Source: Tricholoma matsutake
Taxonomy: Eukaryota > Basidiomycota > Agaricomycetes > Agaricales > Tricholomataceae
Length of the DNA stretch: 64,000 bases
Assembly: GCA_026075535.2 (NCBI GenBank)
Contig: AP026541.1
Span: 12,462,001 to 12,526,000, forward strand
Direction of reading: 5' to 3'
In this document: one piece after another, positions 43,456 through 54,585 of the stretch
How the letters are laid out: the number at the start of each line of letters is the position of its first letter
Numbering within the stretch: the first letter of the stretch is position 1
Notes under the pieces: generated by a model
The model's input: only the letters and a program-made list of their open reading frames with translations
What the model was told of the DNA's origin: nothing
Database searches by the model: none
Position numbers and translations under genes: made by a program

Positions 43456-46212
43456 AGGGCTCATTCACAGACAATGTCATCACATGATCAAATCATGACA
43501 AATCATGATGATACACTCATTTTTCTAATTTCTTTTTCAAATATCCTTTTTTTGTAAAATTAAAACCTAAAGTTGATGTACAATACAATTCTCAAGAGGG
43601 TTTAGGTTTTCAATCATGTATTTTTGACAGAGGAAGAAAGTTATTGGGTTTCGATCAATGTTGTATTATTTTAGGCAAGGAGTCTCGGAAAATGCCATGA
43701 GGTATGTCAAAGTGCATCATGAGCAAAAGAACATAAGCAAAAGAACATAAGCAAAAAATGGGCAGGCCTTGTTCTTATGGGGAGGCGCAGTTGGTGTTAC
43801 AAGAACCTTAGCCATTATGCTCTCCCCAGAAAATGGAAACTAAGTGTCAATTCAGACAAGGAAAATGTATACTATTTGACATGTCAAGGAGACATTTAAT
43901 TTATTGATGCATCAATTAACAGGTCAATCTGTCAAAAAAAGCCAAAACAAGTAATCCCATACCTATCGACTGGCCAATCAATCTGCCCCTGCAAAACATT
44001 CACAACACAACTTTTGAGTCATTCATGCAGAGACCTTCGTCCTTCTGTTGCAATTGAAGAAGTTGAAGATATTGATGCTCCAAAAGTACCTCATCAGAAA
44101 TGGAGTGGGGAGCCAATGTTCTGGATCTGTGAGGATGAAGAGAGTGGAGAAGGGTGGGAACTTGAAGCAGATGATGAGGATCACACACCAATGCATGTGG
44201 AGGATGGCACAACAGAGGAAGTTGCCTTCAACTCCCAGCCTCAAACATATATATTTGCACCAACATGGGAAGATGCAGCTGCAGCATTCACAGATATCAC
44301 AAACATCTTGTGGCCTCCAAGGAAAAAAGGACATGGCTACAAAGATGCTGGTCTTGATGATGTTACTCAGACTTGTCTTGAGGGGATGAGAATGTTCTTG
44401 GCTGCCTACATTTGCTTGGAAACAGACAACCCAGGACATCAAGGCGACTGGACGGAGGCTTCTAATGCAACTGTTACCATGTGCTGCAAAACCAAGCACC
44501 ATGCTAGAAATCTTTGGGTCTGGACATGGTCATTTATCAATGACCGAAAGGAGATTTCAGAAAACAGATATAGACATGGAAACAAATCAGTAATTGATGA
44601 TGAGGATCTGGCTCAAGAAATTCATCTACATCTGTGAGAGATCGGCAAATACATTAAGCAGAGGACATAGTTCAGTACAGTGCCAAACCAGAAGTCCTTG
44701 CTTGCTTGAAGTGCACCCATACTATTTTGTGGGCAACTGCATGGAGATGGCTTGAAAAAATGGGTTACTGCTGGAAAAGGAATCTCAAGGGCCAGTATGT
44801 TGACAGTCATGAATGAGCCGATGTTGTCAGCTACCATCAAAATGTGTTCTTTCCAGCAATGGAGCAGTATACACACTGTATGCAAACCTGGGTGGAAGAT
44901 CATGGATGGGACTTACCTCAGGAGGTCCACTGTGGAATAGTTGCCTGGGTACATGATGAATCAATATTCTATGCACATGACCGCTGTCAGACTGCATGGT
45001 ACCACAAAGATGCAACCGCTAAACCTTATGCAAAAGGAGAAGGTGTTTTGTTGATGGTTGCCGACTTTGTATCAGCTCATTATGGCTGGCTTCAGTCACC
45101 AGATGGAAAGGAATCAGCACATGTCATCTTTTGCCCAGGGAAAAATTGTGAAGGATATTTCATGAATGAAGATATTCTTGCACAGGCAGAACATGCCATG
45201 GTAATCCTTTCAAAGCACTATCCTGATGAGGATCACTTCTTTACTTATGACAATGCATCAACTCACCTCTCCCGACCTGCTGATGCACTCTCAGCCACTA
45301 AAATGCCAAAATATCCTTCAAAACCCAAACAAAACTTCGGAGTTCTGATCAATGTGATTGGTTCAGATGGCCGGCCAGTCCATGGTCTAGATGGTAAGAT
45401 CTTGAAGCAAAAGGTTTGAATGCAGAATGGGAAATTCAATGGGCAGGAGCAAGATTTCTACTATCTGGAGGGTCACGAGAGGGCTGGTCTTTTCAAAAGT
45501 ATGGCAGCAATACTAACAGAGCACAATTACAATGTGTCGACAAAGAAAGCACAATGTGGGAAAAGTTTTGCAAATTGTCAAGAAGGTGTCAAAGACTGTT
45601 GTTGCCAATGCATCCTATTCATTAAACTAGATTTCACTGAGGAGGAGTCACTGCTGGAAACTTGTTGCAGATATCGAGGATATCCTGTCCACTTCTTCCC
45701 AAAGTTCCACTGTGAGACCAGTTTATCAAGCAATGTTGGGGCCATGCAAAGCAATGGTACCATCTTCTTCCACTGACATCAAAGGGAGAGGAGTTAGAGC
45801 AGAACATAATTGCTTCTTTGGACAAGGTACCCCTAATATCCATGTGACAGTAAGAATATTTCTGGTCAAATATTAATTTGAATATTTGTTGACTTCAGAA
45901 TTACAGATACACAACTAGGTCCCTCTGTTTCATGGATGCATACCACAAAGGCCTGAATGGCAAACAGGCAGCTTGGGCAGCAAAGAAGTACCATGGTCAC
46001 CACATGATCCCTGACTCAATCCTTCAAGATCTTGAAAAAGCTAATATTACCTAGTAATGATTCATGCTAATTCCTTTCTTATGGAGTATTCTAGTAACTG
46101 ATTTGTTTTACTGTACATAGATTGGCTTATTTACAACCCATAGATTTAATTAGACAAATATGTCACAGCAAGGTCACACAACATGTGATGACGTTGTCTG
46201 TGAATGAGCCCT
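43456..46212. mobile_element. 2757 bp Tc1/mariner-like transposon with TA duplication
   Basis: The ends are AGGGCTCATTCACAGACAAY and the inverted repeat extends for 31 bp with one T/C difference. TA flanks it at 43454-43455 and 46213-46214, the signature of Tc1/mariner insertion. One plus-strand transposase gene fills most of it. Confidence 0.9.
44030..46054 (+). pseudogene. DDE transposase of the Tc1/mariner-like element, inactivated
   Basis: Conserved segments in order are GMRMFLAAYICLETDNPGHQ, REIGKYIKA-like (with a stop), WRWLEKMGYCWKRNLKGQYV, IVAWVHDESIFYAHDRCQTA, GVLLMVADFVSAHYGWLQSP, FFTYDNASTHLSRPADALSA and FFPKFHCE. HDES (Asp at 44955-44957) and YDNASTH (Asp at 45249-45251) are two catalytic acids of the DDE_3-type domain. 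The third should be the Glu of an N-x-IEQ-x-W motif; here a base is lost near 45724 and the codon at 45728-45730 reads AAG (Lys). TGA codons at 44635, 44814 and 45417 replace expected arginines. After an intron, AYHKGLNGKQAAWAAKKYHG leads to a TAG at 46052-46054. The start codon is unclear. Confidence 0.85.
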
Positions 46213-46469
46213 TACTAGATTGGCAGAAGGGGCAATGCAGGTGATTCCACCAGCCTATCAGCTTGGCCAAGGCTCATCTGCCCAGCATGGTTTGAGTGAT
46301 CAGTAGGTGTTGTAAGCCATGTTCCTGCCCATTTATGTAAATATGATCTCAGTCACTGCTGTTGTGCAGCAAAAATACTCTCTATGTTGTTGCCTTACAA
46401 ATGCCATGTCTTGGGCAGTATGAACAATGACTCAGATATCTCTGTGAGTCAGAGTGTGGGTGTGGTTTC

Positions 46470-46590
46470 ACCATGCCCTGGAGATGTAGCAAGTCTCCTG
46501 CCTATAGCTATGGCAGGGGCAGTGACAGTGATTGTGTAAGGACTCTATGTAGTGACTACCTGGAGTAGTGTTCCCACACCCTACTCCATC
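46470..46590 (+). repeat. Repeat copy 1 with two hairpins (partner 56500-56640)
   Basis: It has AGTCTCCTGCCTATAGCTAT GGCAGG (first hairpin, split here for length) and GGAGTAGTGTTCCCACACCC TACTCC (second hairpin). Compared with 56500-56640, about 20 bp (ACATGCGTGCCTACCTACTG region) are missing. Confidence 0.75.
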
Positions 46591-46599
46591 TGCCCACCT

Positions 46600-48640
46600 C
46601 CAAAAAAGGCAATGTCCTTGTTGCCCCAGAAAGAAAACAAAAGAAAAAGCTGCATGCAGAACAATAGGTATAGGAATAATATAAACAATGTGACAAAGAA
46701 AAATTCTAAATGATAAAATAAAGTGAAAGAGAACTCAGCAAGGGGGTGCCCATACCAGAGCTCAAAGTGCCTGGCTTAAGTCAACAAGGCGAGGGTCTTG
46801 GTCCCAGTCAGGTTTTGGAGCAGGGGCTGGTGCTGAGGTTGTTCCAAAAGGGATAGTGATGATGGGTTTACCTGGTCCTATACCAGAAGGATTGTTAGTG
46901 GACTAGGGGATGCCCATGTGTTTTTCCTATTTTTTACATTTGTCCTATATTTTTCCTCACTTCATTTTGTCCAATTCTGCATTTTCTATGATTTTTCCTT
47001 ATTTTATTACTAATTTTCCTTTCTATCACATTTGTGCATGTTGACAGTTTTATATTTAGAGGCAGAGCACCCCTTCTGACATCTACCCCTTGGTATGATG
47101 TCATTTGGTGGCCTTGATCTGCCTATCTCTGCCTTTTCTATTTTTAGATTTTTATTTTATTTTTGCAGTCTTCACATATACTGGGCATTGGCAAAGGGAT
47201 CCTTAGAGTTTTCTCTTCGGATTTCCCTTTGCTAGGTGCGCCTCCAATCCCTGTACTATGTAGTATAATTTTAACTTTGGATTTCCCTTCACTAGAAGCT
47301 GAGGTTGCCCTTATAAGGATGACATCATGTAATAAAAGGTTGATATTGACGAAAAGGTGGCAGGGTTGGATACAAAAAATTTCAAGACTGTGAAAAAAAT
47401 GGTGGGGCTGGAGCTCATCACTGCCTCATTTGTCATCATAGAGTCCCAAACAGCTGTGTACAGCCCATTTTTAGGCCAGAGAGGTTTCGTGTCAGGATGC
47501 TGGGGGCTGTAGGTAATGACACAGTGTTGTCAGCCAGTCAAAATGTACAGGTGGTAGCAAAACGGCTTGTTTAGAGTCTAGCTGGGGTGAGCTGGGGTTC
47601 ACCAGGAGTGATGGAGTGGCAGACAGCGAATGGGGGGTGATGACAGTTGTTGACATCAGGAAAATCCCTTCTTGACACAAGATTTCCCAGGGTTAAAGGC
47701 TATTTCCCAGGACACATCAAGCACCCTAGAGTACTGTGTGATGCCCTGTGATGCCCTGTATGATAATATATTATAATCACACTTCTCAGCATTTCAACCA
47801 TGTGATTTTTAAATCAATTTTACAACATTCTACAAGTAGATTATATTAACTAACATGACAGCAATTACATTAAATAGTTATTGGTCCAGTGTCATTGAGC
47901 CCTTGTCTTCAAGCCTCAGCAGGGTGCAGCCTACCATTGGGGTGCTCTATTGATGTACATGTTACTGAGTTTTGGTGTAGAAAAGGGTGTCAGTTGTGTA
48001 GTTGAGAGAGAAATTTTCCCAATTCAATTTTGGCAGATGCCAACTGTTGTAACCTTTTGAGAAAGCTAATTGATGTTGACAATGACATGGCAACAGTCTT
48101 TTGACAAGCAAGTGCTGAATGTACAGTGTTGATGGCAATGTTGATGAAACAGGATAGAGGCAGAACTGAGGCAAATTGCTGATGTATGCAGGAGGAACCG
48201 TCATGGTGGTGGGGACATTTTTTCATAATTTGAGGTGGTGCTCACAATCATGGGGCTTGTAGCTGTAAGTTCTCGTAGAAATGCCTCTTGTTTGGCTTTG
48301 AGGGCCTGAAGTTGAGCTTGCAGTTGATTTGTGAAGGCATCAAGGGTTTGTGGAACTTGAGGATCAGTCTTTTCTCCAGGGACATGTCTCATATCAATTT
48401 TACCTTCTTCTTATGTGTGCAGGGATATTTGATATCAATGATGAGGTCATCTTCTTCATCTGAGGATCTTGATCCCAGGCTAAATCTGGGTTGTCGGAGT
48501 CATTGTCAATGTTGTCCACATTTGTTCCTATGGTGACCTAGCATGCTGGTGATCAATGGGGCCATGGTGACCATTTAAAGTAATTAGTTGTTAATCAGAA
48601 CAAGAATGATAAAAAAGAAAAAACTTACCTCAAGTCAAAA
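46600..48640. repeat. AT-rich and cargo-like sequence, no supported gene
   Basis: 46900-47400 is T-rich and holds repeated TTTCCTTTGCTAGGTGC / TTTCCCTTCACTAGAAGC words. 47960-48400 has minus-strand frames (including QLQAQLQALKAKQEAFLREL, a possible coiled coil) that I cannot join to a gene. An intron-like GTAAGTTTTTTC donor on the minus strand is at about 48617-48628. Confidence 0.35.
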
Positions 48641-48650
48641 TGATGCAACT

Positions 48651-50633
48651 CGTTCAACTGCACAAGAGAATTCCTCTTTGGATGGATCCATAATAATCAA
48701 AGGGGATGAAACAATTTGTTCCCAGAGGTTTCTCTCGTCCAGTGTATGATTTATGTTTGTGTATCTGTATCTGATGACACAGGAAATACAGCACAAGATA
48801 GCTCAGATGTTTCATGGGCAGCAAGTGATGCAAGTTTTGAAATGCTTTGACAGAAGTCATTATACAGGGATGCAAAGGTAGCGGTTATGTCTTCATATGT
48901 TTGTGACTCAATGGCAGATGATGGCATGTGTTACAATTTTCCTTGTAACTCATGGAACCTGACTGACCCAACACACCCAATGATCCCCTCCAGACAGGAG
49001 GCACTCCCTGACTCATGCCTGAGGCATGCCCTTGACACCAAACACACCCATGATGCATGCTGACAACATGCATTTGATCCCCTTCCCATGAAAGGCACCC
49101 TTGATGCATGGTGACTCCATGCACCTGAACCCACTCCCACACATGCTGTGATACAGCAACTGCTTGATATCAGATCCTTGACATCAGATGCCTCATGCTA
49201 GGCATGAGGCTCATCTCTTATTGCTCTCTGACATGCTGCACCACAGCACTCCATGACATTGGACGCCTCATGCAAGGCATGAGGCTTACTGTTTCTATTC
49301 TTACTTGATATGCATCTATCTTTCCAATTGGATGATAAGGACCTCCCTCCTAGTATAAGTACTGCAACTCATAATAGGGATGTCCTTAGTTTAGATCTAG
49401 GCAATCTACGGCCTTAACCTGCAAACTCATTTGAAACTAATAAGGAAGCCCCTTAGTATGTGAACTTACTCAAAACCACTAAGGGAGCCCCTTAGTGCAT
49501 CAGATGACTCTACGCAGAAGGCCTGCTAGAGGTGTACTATCCATCTTACATTGGACACTCCAAGTAAGACTAGTACCAAACGACTCATTGAGGAAGCACC
49601 TCATTGGATGACATCAACTAGATTGAGTGGTTGAGGCCTTGCCCTTAACATACCTCATTGGACAACATCGACTAGATTGAGTGGTTAAGGCTTCACCCTT
49701 GACAGCATGTCTAATGAATTAGAATCACACTGAGTCCTCAGTATGGACAAGATTTCCTCCACACTAGGTTCTGTTTCTGATAGTATAAACTTGCCAGCAT
49801 GTGGTGAGATGCAGTTTGCATAATCGCCCTGAAATTCGTCTGTGAGTTCCAGATCTGATGAAAACATGTAACTGTCTTTAAAAGACTGCATGAGGGTAGT
49901 TACGTCCGGATCTTTGGGTCCTGAGGTATCACAAACCATCCAGCCACCTTCCAGAGGGAATTCCTTTGACAATGAGGTATCAAACAACAGATTCCCTTGG
50001 ACATTATAAACCATGGCCAATGGGGACAGTAGCTCTTGATCTGCCATAGAAAAGGGAGCCTCACATTCATCATCATCAAATGTCAGCCCTGAACTTGCAT
50101 CCATCAAATGATCAGTGAACATTCTAGTCTGGTCTCAAGTTTGTAAGCCGGCAGAAGGTTTGGGTACAGAGGACAGCGGAATGTTGCTATCAGGGGGTAT
50201 TTGTCATAAAAGCATAAAAGCTCAATAGCCTGTTCCCATGCGATGATGTCTAGCCTGTGAAATTTATACAGAACATCTGACAGCCCATGAAGCTGTGTCA
50301 AGTGGTTGCTCTCCAATAACCCACAAGCCATAGTCAGCTTTCTCACTTCCTTCCTGCATTCTACCTCAGGCCCTTTTGCCAAACTATGCTCCTTCCCATC
50401 AAACATGCATATGGTAGATACATTAGCATTGTTAAGCTCCTCAATGAGCCTGTACCATCCAAGGACATGGCAATGGCAATGTGGGGTCTGCCACAGCACA
50501 AAGTGAAAATGTTGCATAATAAGCATTCCATCAATAACAATTCTCTTTCCACTTAGACTGCAAAGGTGGGGAGATACTTAATCACTTCTGGACATGTTTC
50601 CTGGAGGAACAGCATGGGGCCCAGCATGCCCAT
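48651..50633 (-). pseudogene. XPG/FEN1-like nuclease N-terminal domain protein, split by a solo LTR
   Basis: The start is ATG at 50633: MGMLGPMLFLQETCPEVIKY then LPTF. After a frame break come LSGKRIVIDGMLIMQHFHF, HVLGWYRLIEELNNANVSTI and CMFDGKEHSLAKGPEVECRK. MGxxG...CPEV, the VIDG aspartate and the VxxxCMFDGK aspartate fit the XPG N-terminal (PIN-like) fold, where acidic residues bind metal for DNA cleavage. It continues through LLCFYDKYPLIATFRCPLYP and PAYKLETRLECSL; a frame break near 50120 follows, then DEILSILRTQ-like sequence. A solo LTR interrupts at 49704-48929; beyond it QTYEDITATFASLYNDFCQS and ISKLASLAAHETSEL continue. I see no XPG-I motif, so the catalytic half is missing. Similar proteins are multicopy in Agaricomycetes; their role is unknown to me. 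Confidence 0.65.
48929..49704. mobile_element. Solo LTR of an LTR retrotransposon (776 bp, 5 bp target duplication)
   Basis: It begins TGTTACAATTTTCCTTG and ends CACCCTTGACA, with GCATG at 48924-48928 and 49705-49709. Inside are hairpins GCCTCATGCTAGGCATGAGG and GCCTCATGCAAGGCATGAGG, a possible TATA box (TATAAGTACTG near 49354), and duplicated CTAGATTGAGTGGTT segments near the 3' end. There is no internal domain, so it was left by LTR-LTR recombination. The size and hairpins would fit a Ty3/gypsy element, but the superfamily is not proven. Confidence 0.8.
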
Positions 50634-50639
50634 GCAAAA

Positions 50640-51850
50640 GGTTTAAATAAATAGCAAGTGCCATGATCCTGCCAAAGCCAAAAAGAAAACCATGACAGCA
50701 GTACAACACAAGCACCAACAAGTGAGAGATGCAAAGTCAAACCCACAATGACACAAAGTCAGACCCATTGAGAATTAAGTTACCCAGGCTCAAATTCAAG
50801 TTGTAAATATATGTCGATGCACCCCATGGGGTGCAATGTTCCCACAGGTTGTTCATGTGACTGATTGTTGATTTCAAGTCACGCTGAAGTTGAACTTCAC
50901 AAGTTGAACACAGGCCAACTGCTACCACTGCCTCTCCTTCCTTCAACCCCAACCACCTCCCACCTCCATCAGCAGCCACCAACACCACTCCTATGCTGCT
51001 CCATCAACAGTAAATGGTTACCTGCATGGCTTCAAAATTGCCATGTCATGCAGACATCAACAGCGTCAACAGCTGTCAATTCATCTTGAGGAGCCTGAGG
51101 CCCCTCAACACAAAGTAAATTGAGTGTTTTAAATGTTCTTTTCTTTGTTTTTCAAGTTCTAATGGTCTTGTTCAGTTATTTTTAGGTTACCTACTACCAC
51201 AATGATGCATGATGCAGACACATGCTCACCCCCTCCTCTCCATCCAAAAGGGATGTGGGGGTTGTTTGGGGTTAAGAGATCCCATGGAGGCACCAGGAGG
51301 CCTGGGTAGCAGGGTGCCTGTGAGGTAAGCACATGAAATGCCCTTAATGCCACCACCTCATCACTAACCACCTCACACCTCAAAAAAATATGAAATGCCG
51401 CCATGACAATGGCAGGACAGGGTGACAGGACCCATAATGAGAGAGGCATCCCCCAACAACTGCTGCTATGAGCCTCTGCTCATAGGATGGGATCAGGGGC
51501 ACTAATGAAAATGACAACATGAATGGAACGATGACAACAGAATGATGGGACTGTGGGAGATGACAGAATGATGAGACGACTGGAGTCGAGGGCCCATGAG
51601 ACATTGTTTGATGTCTCTTGGGCCATTAGTAAGTTTTTTTATTACTCTTTCATTATTTTGCTGCTAACAATTTTTTTTAGCAACAAAGCTGACCAGCACC
51701 CACCACCACTGTTGTGAGCCCCTGCTTGCAAGGTGGATCATGGGTGCTCAACAATGAACCAACAATGACAGGGGACAACAATGACATGGGAGAGGACCTA
51801 CAATGAAGCACACCACCTGCCCCCAGCCTCATGAGGGGTGGATCACATGT
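50640..51850. repeat. Cargo-type block with intron-like unit
   Basis: A unit on the plus strand reads TCTTGGGCCATTAGTAAGTT (51618-51637) and TTTTTTTTAGC near 51680. GAGCCTCTGCTCATAGGATG is at 51471 and GAGCCCCTGCTTGCAAGG at 51717. Frames here are compositional. Confidence 0.5.
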
Positions 51851-51879
51851 GGACCAAAAATGACAGCAACTGAGGGGGA

Positions 51880-52200
51880 CAGGAGTGAAGGTAGGTGAGA
51901 GGGAGGGGAGATGACAATGAGAGGGAGGGGGGACAATGATGAGAGGGAGGGGAAACAATGATGAGAGGGAGGGGAGATGATGATGAGAGGGAGGGGAGAC
52001 AATGATGAGAGGGAGGGGGGACAATGATGATGAGAGGGAGGAGAGACAATGATGACAAGAGGGAGGGGAGATGATGATGAGAGGGAGGGGAGATGAAGAT
52101 GAGAGGGAGGGGAGATGAAGATGAGAGGGAGGGGAGACAATGATGATGAGAGGGAGGGGGACAATAATGAGAGGGAGGGGATGACAAATAGAGGGGGGAT
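51880..52200. repeat. Purine-rich GAGAGGGAGGGGAGA minisatellite
   Basis: More than ten units of GATGAGAGGGAGGGGAGACA (22-27 bp period) with small variations. The long Ser/Pro frames on the minus strand are produced by the repeat. Such purine tracts can form triplexes or G-rich structures; that is inference. Confidence 0.85.
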
Positions 52201-53829
52201 GACAACAAGGGGGACGATGACACCACCATCATGGACACCAACAGACAAATGGGAACTGTATATGTAGTGTAGTTACATATCAAATACATTTATTATATAG
52301 GAAATGCAATAATCTTTTTGATATCATATGCAGTGTGAATGACATTTAGAGGAAGCATATGAATCATACATTCCTGAAGGTGCCCTGGAACACTTTGGAC
52401 CAAAATTCACTATCCTGAAGACTGGGAAATAATGGCACTTTATCTACAGAGTGCCCAGGGTAGACAATTGCCTTGGATGCCCTAAGGCATCCTAGGGTAA
52501 CCCAGGACACCCTGGGGACAAAAGCAATTTTCCTGATGGATGGCATCGTTAATGATATGGCATGTCTAGTAGACATATGAGGTGTCCTGGTGAGCTTGTG
52601 GTGCATAATGGGGGCAAGGGGTTCAAGCAGGGGGGGGACTGGGGGGTGTAGCCAGGTGTAGAGCTCGTCGTAGGAGAAGGTGGTGCTGGCAGAGTTCATC
52701 CATTGAGCAGGCAATGCATTTTGATGAGCACAGTTGCTCGTAATCTCGTGAATCAGTTTCCTTGGCTGTAGACAGTCCCTGTACATCGGTTATGGCCTCA
52801 TTAACAGTCTCTGGAGTTTCAGCAGCAATCTGGGTGCTAGACAATGCCCTAGTTGTTGTTTTTCAGCCATTTGCATCAGGTATCATTGCCATTGTTGACA
52901 GTGACATGATGGTGGTGCTGGGGGGCTCAGAGTGCAACAGGAGGGGCTGGGGAGCTGGGTAGGTAGGTCTGGAAGCAAATGGCATTGTTTATGAGCTGTT
53001 GGGGGAGGGGGCCCACACTGGAAAACCAGTTGCATCATGGTTGTTGACAGCATTGACAACATCGATGGGGGTGGTGTTGACAGTGGTGAGATGGCAGTGT
53101 TGGCAGAGAAGGGGGGGCTGATAATGAGGGCCATGGGGTCATTCTCGGTCTGAGCAGTTGCTTCTGTAATTTTTGTAGTAGTTTGCATACTGAAGTCGAT
53201 GCAAAGCACCATCTGTGCATTTTTCAGTGAGATCAAGTCTTCTTTGTCAGGCAACTTGGTTGTTTCATTTGGTGTGGGGGTGATCTGGGTGGTAGCATCA
53301 ACAGTGATGAGGACAGGGATAAGTGTCTGGGTACTGCTGTCTGCTGTCTCAGTGTCCTCTGTCTGCACTTCTGTTTGGTCCAAGATTATGGCCTTCTTCA
53401 CCATCCTAAGCATGTGTTGTTGCATCAAGATGCACATGCCTGGTCCTTGTCCTTCTGCTAACCACTTCACTTGCTCCTTGTCTTTCCTGAATTCATACCC
53501 CTTTAGCTGTCCCTCTTTGCATGCCTGTTCTTCCTTCCCCTGGTCTAGTTTCTGTCATGCTTCATATCCATCCCTGTAGCCTTCCTGTAATTTACACTCC
53601 CCCACCTAGTCCATTCAGAGTCCAAGCTGTCTGAGTGGAATGTTAGGAATCCACACAGAATCCTAGCAAAGTCTGAGCTCAGTCTGAGCTCAGTTCAAGT
53701 TGTCTGCATAGAATGCTCAGACTCTGAGCAGCTGCTTGTTCTGAGTGAATTCACAATCAATTTCTGAGTAAAGTCCTAGCAGTCCGAGCCAGCTGTGGGA
53801 CTTCATGGATTTTTGACCAAGTCCCTACA

Positions 53830-53915
53830 AAATATAAGACACAAGAGGGATTCAAACCAGCAACCTCATGATGCAACCATGTGACAACCAACAATTTTAC
53901 CACTCTGCCAAATAT
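53830..53915 (-). other. tRNA-like A/B-box segment in the left arm of E2
   Basis: On the minus strand TTTGGCAGAGTGGTAAAATT matches an A box and GCTGGTTTGAATCCCTC a B box. ATATTTTGTAGGGACTT follows as in E1. The right arm keeps only the A-box part (CTGTGGTCTAGTGGTTTAAT at 55452-55471). No credible acceptor stem. Confidence 0.58.
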
Positions 53916-54561
53916 GCAGTGTAAATCTATATAATTGATGTTATTGATTGACTAGTTACATATGATAGGGTAACAAAAAAAGAAACCTCGTTGCTTCCTT
54001 CGAGTGATGGCTATACAAAAATAAACCCCCCCCTATTGTAGAGGGGGTGGCTACTAATTATGGAAGGCTGCTGCCTCACTGGAGAGTGAGGCAGTGGAGT
54101 CTGTCCCTCCTCCCCTTCCCCCTTCCCTCTTCCTCCTTCCCCCTTGGTTGTTGTTGTTGTCCCCATCCCTGTCCCCATTGTTGTTGTCCTTCCCAGGTTG
54201 TGCTTGCCATCTGTGCCTCCCTTGTTGTTGTGTCCTGTCCTCGCCATTCTCACCATCTGGGCAGTCTTTGTCATTAGAGTTTTGAAGTCCACTTGAGTTG
54301 CAGTCTTTTGCAGTCTTTTAAAATTTAAACTGCCTCCTACTATCTCAAACAATAAGATAAAATCATGAAAATATTTGAGCAGATAGATCTGGCCAAAGAC
54401 ATGGGGGCCATCTCTGGAACATAAGAATTCTGGTCAGTGATTGTCAATATAATCACAAAATTTAATCATGGATAGAGAAGTGAAAATAATGGGGGGTCCT
54501 CTCTTTGACAAAATGATTTCATCCAATCATTGCTGAGATACTGCAAAACAACAAAAGACTG

Positions 54562-54585
54562 GACCTTGAAACACTATTTGTCATT
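54562..54585. repeat. End fragment of the GGTCCAGTC MITE family
   Basis: GACTGGACCTTGAAACACTA matches the right end of the foldback MITE at 57567-58004. No partner arm is visible. Confidence 0.6.

Noticed and set aside
51829..52289. Long Ser/Pro-rich minus-strand frames
   Set aside because: Products of the GAGAGGGAGGGGAGA minisatellite.
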